The notes beneath the pieces were generated by a model. That model was not told where the DNA came from and ran no database searches. It saw nothing but the letters and a program-made list of their open reading frames with translations. The position numbers and the translations under genes are program-made. Positions 55,877 to 59,952 of a DNA stretch of 59,952 nucleotides are shown here, in pieces; within the stretch, counting starts at the first letter, position 1, and each line of letters opens with the position of its first letter. Source of the stretch: an uncultured Prevotellaceae bacterium (lineage in GTDB: Bacteria; Bacteroidota; Bacteroidia; Bacteroidales; Muribaculaceae). The stretch covers positions 1-59,952 of the forward strand of contig OMUK01000038.1 of the NCBI GenBank assembly GCA_900314215.1, read 5' to 3'.

Positions 55877-56557
55877 ATGCTTCTCGTAAACAAGGAAACG
55901 AAACTAAGCGACATCGTGATAGGCGACCCCACGATAGTGACAGTGCTCAATCGCTTTGGCATCTACCTGGGTGTAGGCGACCACACGGTGAAGAGCGTGT
56001 GCGCGCTTAAGGGACTCGACCCCGATTTTTTTATCACGATTCTCAACACCTATCTTTTCCCCGATTTCTTTCCCGAGAAAATCATGGAGTCGTTTAAGGC
56101 CTCGATCATCATTGATTATCTCAACAAGACCAATGATTACTACGAGCAGTTCCAGATTCCCAACATCGAGCGGCATTTCTCATTCCTGTTGCAGAAGTCA
56201 AACTCGGTAAACAGCAATCTCACCTTGATGATGAAATTCTTTGTCGAGGTGAAAAGCGAACTGCTGGCCCGCATAGCCCACGACCGCAACCGCTGGTTTC
56301 CCGAGGTGCTCAAGCTCAAGGAAGTGAGCGCACACTCCTGCCCCATACCACAAATCCCCGAAGACAGCAACAGCATCGAGGACAAGATTGATGATCTCAT
56401 CAATATGTTTGTCATCCACCTCAAGGGCGACTACGACATCAACTTGTGCCAGGGCGTGCTGGTGGCCTTGTTCAGCTTGAAGAAGGACATCACGCAAAAC
56501 AATCGCATACGCAACCGCATTCTCAAGCCGCTCTCTGAGGTTTTGTCGCGACAATAA
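55877..56557 (+). CDS. RIC/YtfE (ScdA)-like protein with iron ligands apparently lost
   Basis: 226 aa. The pattern follows repair-of-iron-centres proteins: a DUF542-like N-terminus (about 8-58, LSDIVIGDPTIVTVLNRFGI) and a four-helix hemerythrin-like region (about 72-222). YtfE's Cys pair is replaced by L31-G32. The HxxxH-type pair reads N86-D-Y-Y89. The later His/Glu sites read S-V-N-S (110-113), R132-I-A-H-D-R137 and N208-N-R-I-R212. Diagnostic scaffold residues such as FP (141-142) and ILKP (215-218) are retained, so the fold is probably kept while iron binding is lost. By-eye alignment only. It is coupled by TAATG to the LuxR gene. Confidence 0.62.
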   Translation: MLLVNKETKLSDIVIGDPTIVTVLNRFGIYLGVGDHTVKSVCALKGLDPDFFITILNTYLFPDFFPEKIMESFKASIIIDYLNKTNDYYEQFQIPNIERHFSFLLQKSNSVNSNLTLMMKFFVEVKSELLARIAHDRNRWFPEVLKLKEVSAHSCPIPQIPEDSNSIEDKIDDLINMFVIHLKGDYDINLCQGVLVALFSLKKDITQNNRIRNRILKPLSEVLSRQ

Positions 56558-57096
56558 TGTCAACTCAAGTTACCATCATATTGCCCAATGTGCTCGAGAC
56601 CATAGGTCTGCGGCATGTGCTTGAGGAACTCTCAACGGTGAGCATCAACTGCCTCACCGAGCCCAGCAGCCTGCTGACCGACGCTGTCGACAAGACCGAT
56701 TGGTATATCACCAATGAGTCGATATTCCTGTCGCACCTGGCGTTTTTCCTGCCATATAAAGACAAGACCGTGGTGCTCACGCAACAGCCCACGCAGTTTG
56801 GCACCACTCCTCGCCTGCTCTGCGTGAACGATGCCGAGGAGGCCATTATCTCAAGCATAGGCAGGCTGCTCAACTCGCATGAGGAGACCCACAGCCAGTC
56901 GAAACTCACACAACGCGAGATCGCGGTGCTCAAGCTTGTGGCCTCTGGCCTCACCAACAAGATGATTGCCGACAATCTCAATATCAGCATCAACACCGTG
57001 CTCACCCATCGCAAAAACATCACCGCAAAGCTTGGCATCAAGAGTGTGTCGGGCTTGAGCGTGTATGCTATCATGAATGGCATCATTACTGCCTGA
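56557..57096 (+). CDS. LuxR/NarL-type regulator with degenerate receiver-like domain
   Basis: 179 aa. The C-terminal helix-turn-helix (117-175) is typical: KLTQREIAVLKLVASGLTN then IADNLNISINTVLTHRKNI. The N-terminal 105 residues have receiver-like strand-helix alternation (MSTQVTIILPNVLETIGLRHVL), but the acidic pair near residue 10 is P10-N11 and the phospho-acceptor region D48WYITNES has no Asp at the expected strand end. No sensor kinase is adjacent. Phosphorylation control therefore looks unlikely, and another signal (perhaps its coupled partner) may act. Start overlaps the upstream stop (TAATG). Confidence 0.85.
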   Translation: MSTQVTIILPNVLETIGLRHVLEELSTVSINCLTEPSSLLTDAVDKTDWYITNESIFLSHLAFFLPYKDKTVVLTQQPTQFGTTPRLLCVNDAEEAIISSIGRLLNSHEETHSQSKLTQREIAVLKLVASGLTNKMIADNLNISINTVLTHRKNITAKLGIKSVSGLSVYAIMNGIITA

Positions 57097-57128
57097 TATT
57101 ATTTTTATTTCATCACATTTTTTAGACT

Positions 57129-59930
57129 ATGAAACGATTTGCTTGTTATCTACTTATAGCCGTGTTGTCGATAAGTGCTTGGGCACAAATCAATTTCAAC
57201 GACAACCTGCCGGTAGACTCCAATCTGCGCTATGGCATTTTGCCAAACGGGGTCACCTTTTACATCTATCCCCTGCCAGGCACAGGTGCCGTAAATCTGA
57301 AATTGGTGACCAGGATAGGTTCGGTTGTGGAAAATGAGAATGAGCGAGGACTCGCCCACTTCCTGGAGCACATGACCTTTGAGGGCACCAAAAATTACCC
57401 CCACGACAGCGGCAGCAAGATACTGGAGAATTTCGGCCTCGTGTCGGGTAGCGACTTCAATGCCGCGACCATGTTTGACGACACGCAATTTGACATCAAG
57501 AATATCGATGCCAACGAGAAATCGGCTGTAGACCAGGCACTGCGCATCCTACGCGACTGGGCCTGCAACCTCACACTCAGCAGCAAGGCCATCGACAAGG
57601 AGCGCGGCATCGTAGAGGAAGAATGGCGCACCAACCGCAACTACGACCAGCGCATGGCCGACTCGCTGTGCAGGTCGCTATTGCACGGCACACCCTATGC
57701 CACGCGCATGCCCATAGGGTCGATGCAGGTGATCAAAAATTTCAAGCCGTCGCTGCTCAAGGATTTTTACCACAAGTGGTACCGCCCCGATTTGCAAGCC
57801 ATTATCGTGGTGGGCGATGTGAACGCTGCTGCGATTGAGCATGAAGTGAAAACGCTATTTGGCACCATTCCACCCAAGGCGCAGGATGCCCCCGCGCGCA
57901 ATGAGGTGATTGTGCCCGACCACAAGGGGCTTGACTATCACCTCTTTGTCGACGACGAGGCCACATCGAGCCAGGTGGGCATCTTCTTTATGCACGACAA
58001 GACCCCTCGCGACCTGCTGATGAAGAAAGAGAGCTATCGCCTCGATGCCATCAAATACATGGCAGCATCGATTCTTGCCATGCGTCTCGACCAGAATTCC
58101 ACGGCAAGCGACTGCGCCTACTCGGCAGCCTCTTGTGCCGACGAGAATTTCCTGCTGTCGCGAAACAAAGATGCGCTTGAGATTATAGGCATTGCCAAGG
58201 AAGGCATGACCCTGCCAACCTTTGACCAGCTCATGACCGAAGCGCGCCGAGCCCAGTTGCATGGATTCACGCCGAGCGAGTGGAAGCGGGCCAAAGAGCT
58301 GTGGCAGGCAAATCTCGACAACATGCTCAAAGAGGCCGACAACCAGAAGCGTACCGATTATGCCGACTCCTTTGTCGACAACTTTGAAAACGGCGGCGAC
58401 CTGTGCAGTTATCGCGAGTCGGTGATGCTCATGAAGCAAATCATCGACCAATATGTGACACTCGACGACCTGAACGCATTTATCAAGACCCATGTGAAAG
58501 CCGACAATGTGGCAGTCACCATCTCAGGGCCAAAGAAAGAAGGCATCACCTACCCCTCGCGGGAGGAAGTCGTGAAGCACTTCAACGAGATTTACGCCTC
58601 GACGCCTGCACCCCTCGAGGAGACCACGGGCGACACCCCGCTCATCGAGCACCAGCCAACCGCAGGAAAGATTGTGAAGCAGACGGTGGACAGCTCAACC
58701 AATGTGACCACAATGGAGCTTTCCAATGGCATGAAAGTACTGCTCAAGCCCACCAATTTCAAAAATGACGAAATCAACATCAACGGTTACAGCAAAGGCG
58801 GCTACAACCTGTATCACGGCAAGCACGACATCGCACTGCGGGCAATGAATGCCGTGGTGGAATGCAGCGGTCTTGGAGCTCACGATTATAGCTCGCTCAA
58901 CCGCGACCTGCTTGGGAAAAATGTGTCGTTTTATTTCGAAATCAGTCCGACCCAAGAATCATTTACCGGGCAATGCGTAAATGCAAACGTCGAGACCATG
59001 ATGCAGCTGCTCTATCTCTATTTTACCGATGTGAGGAAAGACGAGCAGTCGTTCAAATCCACCATGAGCAGCCTGGCCTCGCACAATTCCTCTGTTAAAA
59101 ACAGTCCCGACTATGTGTTCTCCGACTCGGTCACCAGCACGATGTATCCGGGATATGTGTACTATAAGGACTTGACTGCGCAAGAAATCAACGCTGTCAA
59201 CTATGACGAAGTGCTGCAGCTATATCGAGAGCGGGTGAGCAATCCTGGCGACTATGTGTTCACCCTAGTGGGCAGTTTTAATGTCGACAGCATCAAGCCT
59301 CTCATTGCCACCTATATGGCTTCAATTCCCGACAACGGCGTGAGAGACACGGCAGTCAAGCCGGTGCCCATGCGCCATGGCGAGTATACCAATCAATTCA
59401 CGATACCCATGGCAACGCCCAAGACGTCGGTCAACATCGACTACTTTGGCCCTATGCAATTCTCGGCACGTAATGCAATCATGATGGATATGCTCGAGAA
59501 CGTGATCACCGACCAGCTTAACCAGAAGATAAGAGAAGAGGCATCGAGCACCTATGGAGCCCAAGTGACGTGCGACATCAATGAGAATGAGCCGCGCTTT
59601 ATGATCTCGTGCAGCTTCGACACCAACAATGAGAAGCAGCAAGAGCTCCTCGACGTGACCAAGAAATACTTGGACGGCATCGTGAGCAAGGGCGTTGACG
59701 AGAACGAGTACAATAAAGTTTACAATCAGGAGGTGAACCAGTACAACTTCAGAATGCAATCCAACGACTTCTGGATTTATGCGCTTTATCTCATGGCACG
59801 AGGCATCAATTACAAGAACGACATCATAGGCACCTTGGGCACAATGAGCAACCTCAAGTTCAACCTGTTTATTAAGTCGTTGAAATATGAAGACAAGCTC
59901 ATCACTGTGATGCAAGGCACTGCCAAATAG
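57129..59930 (+). CDS. M16 family (insulinase/pitrilysin-like) metallopeptidase
   Basis: 933 aa. It has a signal peptide (MKRFACYLLIAVLSISAWAQ, 1-20). The inverted zinc motif H77-F-L-E80-H81 is in GLAHFLEHMTFEGTKNYP, with the third ligand in the downstream DKERGIVEEEWR (about 150-162). Duplicated M16 domains continue to the C-terminus (the second domain is non-catalytic, with TMELSNGMKVLLKP near 525-538). The length matches two-domain bacterial M16 peptidases of the periplasm. The stop at 59928 is complete. It is 32 bp after the LuxR gene, and no promoter was seen between. Confidence 0.95.
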   Translation: MKRFACYLLIAVLSISAWAQINFNDNLPVDSNLRYGILPNGVTFYIYPLPGTGAVNLKLVTRIGSVVENENERGLAHFLEHMTFEGTKNYPHDSGSKILENFGLVSGSDFNAATMFDDTQFDIKNIDANEKSAVDQALRILRDWACNLTLSSKAIDKERGIVEEEWRTNRNYDQRMADSLCRSLLHGTPYATRMPIGSMQVIKNFKPSLLKDFYHKWYRPDLQAIIVVGDVNAAAIEHEVKTLFGTIPPKAQDAPARNEVIVPDHKGLDYHLFVDDEATSSQVGIFFMHDKTPRDLLMKKESYRLDAIKYMAASILAMRLDQNSTASDCAYSAASCADENFLLSRNKDALEIIGIAKEGMTLPTFDQLMTEARRAQLHGFTPSEWKRAKELWQANLDNMLKEADNQKRTDYADSFVDNFENGGDLCSYRESVMLMKQIIDQYVTLDDLNAFIKTHVKADNVAVTISGPKKEGITYPSREEVVKHFNEIYASTPAPLEETTGDTPLIEHQPTAGKIVKQTVDSSTNVTTMELSNGMKVLLKPTNFKNDEININGYSKGGYNLYHGKHDIALRAMNAVVECSGLGAHDYSSLNRDLLGKNVSFYFEISPTQESFTGQCVNANVETMMQLLYLYFTDVRKDEQSFKSTMSSLASHNSSVKNSPDYVFSDSVTSTMYPGYVYYKDLTAQEINAVNYDEVLQLYRERVSNPGDYVFTLVGSFNVDSIKPLIATYMASIPDNGVRDTAVKPVPMRHGEYTNQFTIPMATPKTSVNIDYFGPMQFSARNAIMMDMLENVITDQLNQKIREEASSTYGAQVTCDINENEPRFMISCSFDTNNEKQQELLDVTKKYLDGIVSKGVDENEYNKVYNQEVNQYNFRMQSNDFWIYALYLMARGINYKNDIIGTLGTMSNLKFNLFIKSLKYEDKLITVMQGTAK

Positions 59931-59952
59931 CCGTCATCTACATCAAGGCAAA

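Overview
The window is chromosomal DNA from a member of the Bacteroidota, most likely order Bacteroidales; a gut lineage such as Muribaculaceae or Prevotellaceae is my guess. The evidence is a recurring promoter -7 box TAnnTTTG, sometimes with an upstream TTG/TTTG box 19-21 bp away, weak or absent Shine-Dalgarno sequences, an archaeal-type prolyl-tRNA synthetase, and Bacteroidota-restricted families (DUF4290, DUF4293, DUF5063, DUF5715, CBM9-like). I saw no tRNA, rRNA, insertion sequence, prophage or CRISPR array. The region reads as core genome with dense housekeeping genes.

Layout. 1-5.8 kb (leftward): trxA, dnaE, then a LysE-type exporter followed by a CBM9-like protein. 5.9-7 kb: one secreted protein of unknown function. 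7-12.8 kb (leftward operon): yicC, gmk, nadD, DUF5063, M18 aminopeptidase, phosphohexomutase. 12.9-20 kb (rightward): tsaB, DUF4290, rimM, an OmpA-domain protein, proS, and two tandem MFS transporters. 20.1-30.7 kb (leftward): two tandem PHP phosphatases, mutL, an OstA/LptA-like protein, two parvulin-type periplasmic PPIases and guaB. 31-32.3 kb (rightward): an FMN reductase and a DUF5715 lipoprotein. 32.4-45.1 kb (leftward): tatA-tatC, rseP-like protease, SpoU methyltransferase, radA, recQ, clpP-clpX, tig, an ECF sigma factor, and a cluster of small membrane proteins (two YtxH, one holin-like, one unknown). 45.2-59.9 kb (rightward): uvrA, DUF4293, a TPR protein, M3 peptidase, then a run of dCMP deaminase, S41 protease, 5-formyl-THF cyclo-ligase, a RIC/hemerythrin-like protein, a LuxR-type regulator and an M16 peptidase.

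Functional themes. Envelope biogenesis and protein quality control are prominent: the PPIases, OstA-like protein, Tat system, RseP-like protease, ClpXP, trigger factor, S41, M3 and M16 peptidases, YtxH proteins and an ECF sigma factor. DNA repair is also well represented (MutL, RadA, RecQ, UvrA).

Most unusual candidates. (1) Two translationally coupled genes at 55877-57096 encode a RIC/YtfE-like protein that seems to have lost its iron ligands and a LuxR regulator whose receiver-like domain lacks the phosphorylation residues. (2) The MutL lacks the endonuclease motifs. (3) A DUF5715 lipoprotein carries an M15/LAS-peptidase-like signature without the usual catalytic Glu. (4) Two tandem duplications (MFS and PHP) sit next to each other. 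(5) Perfect palindromes overlap the guaB and PPIase promoters. All function statements come from reading the sequence; no database search was run.
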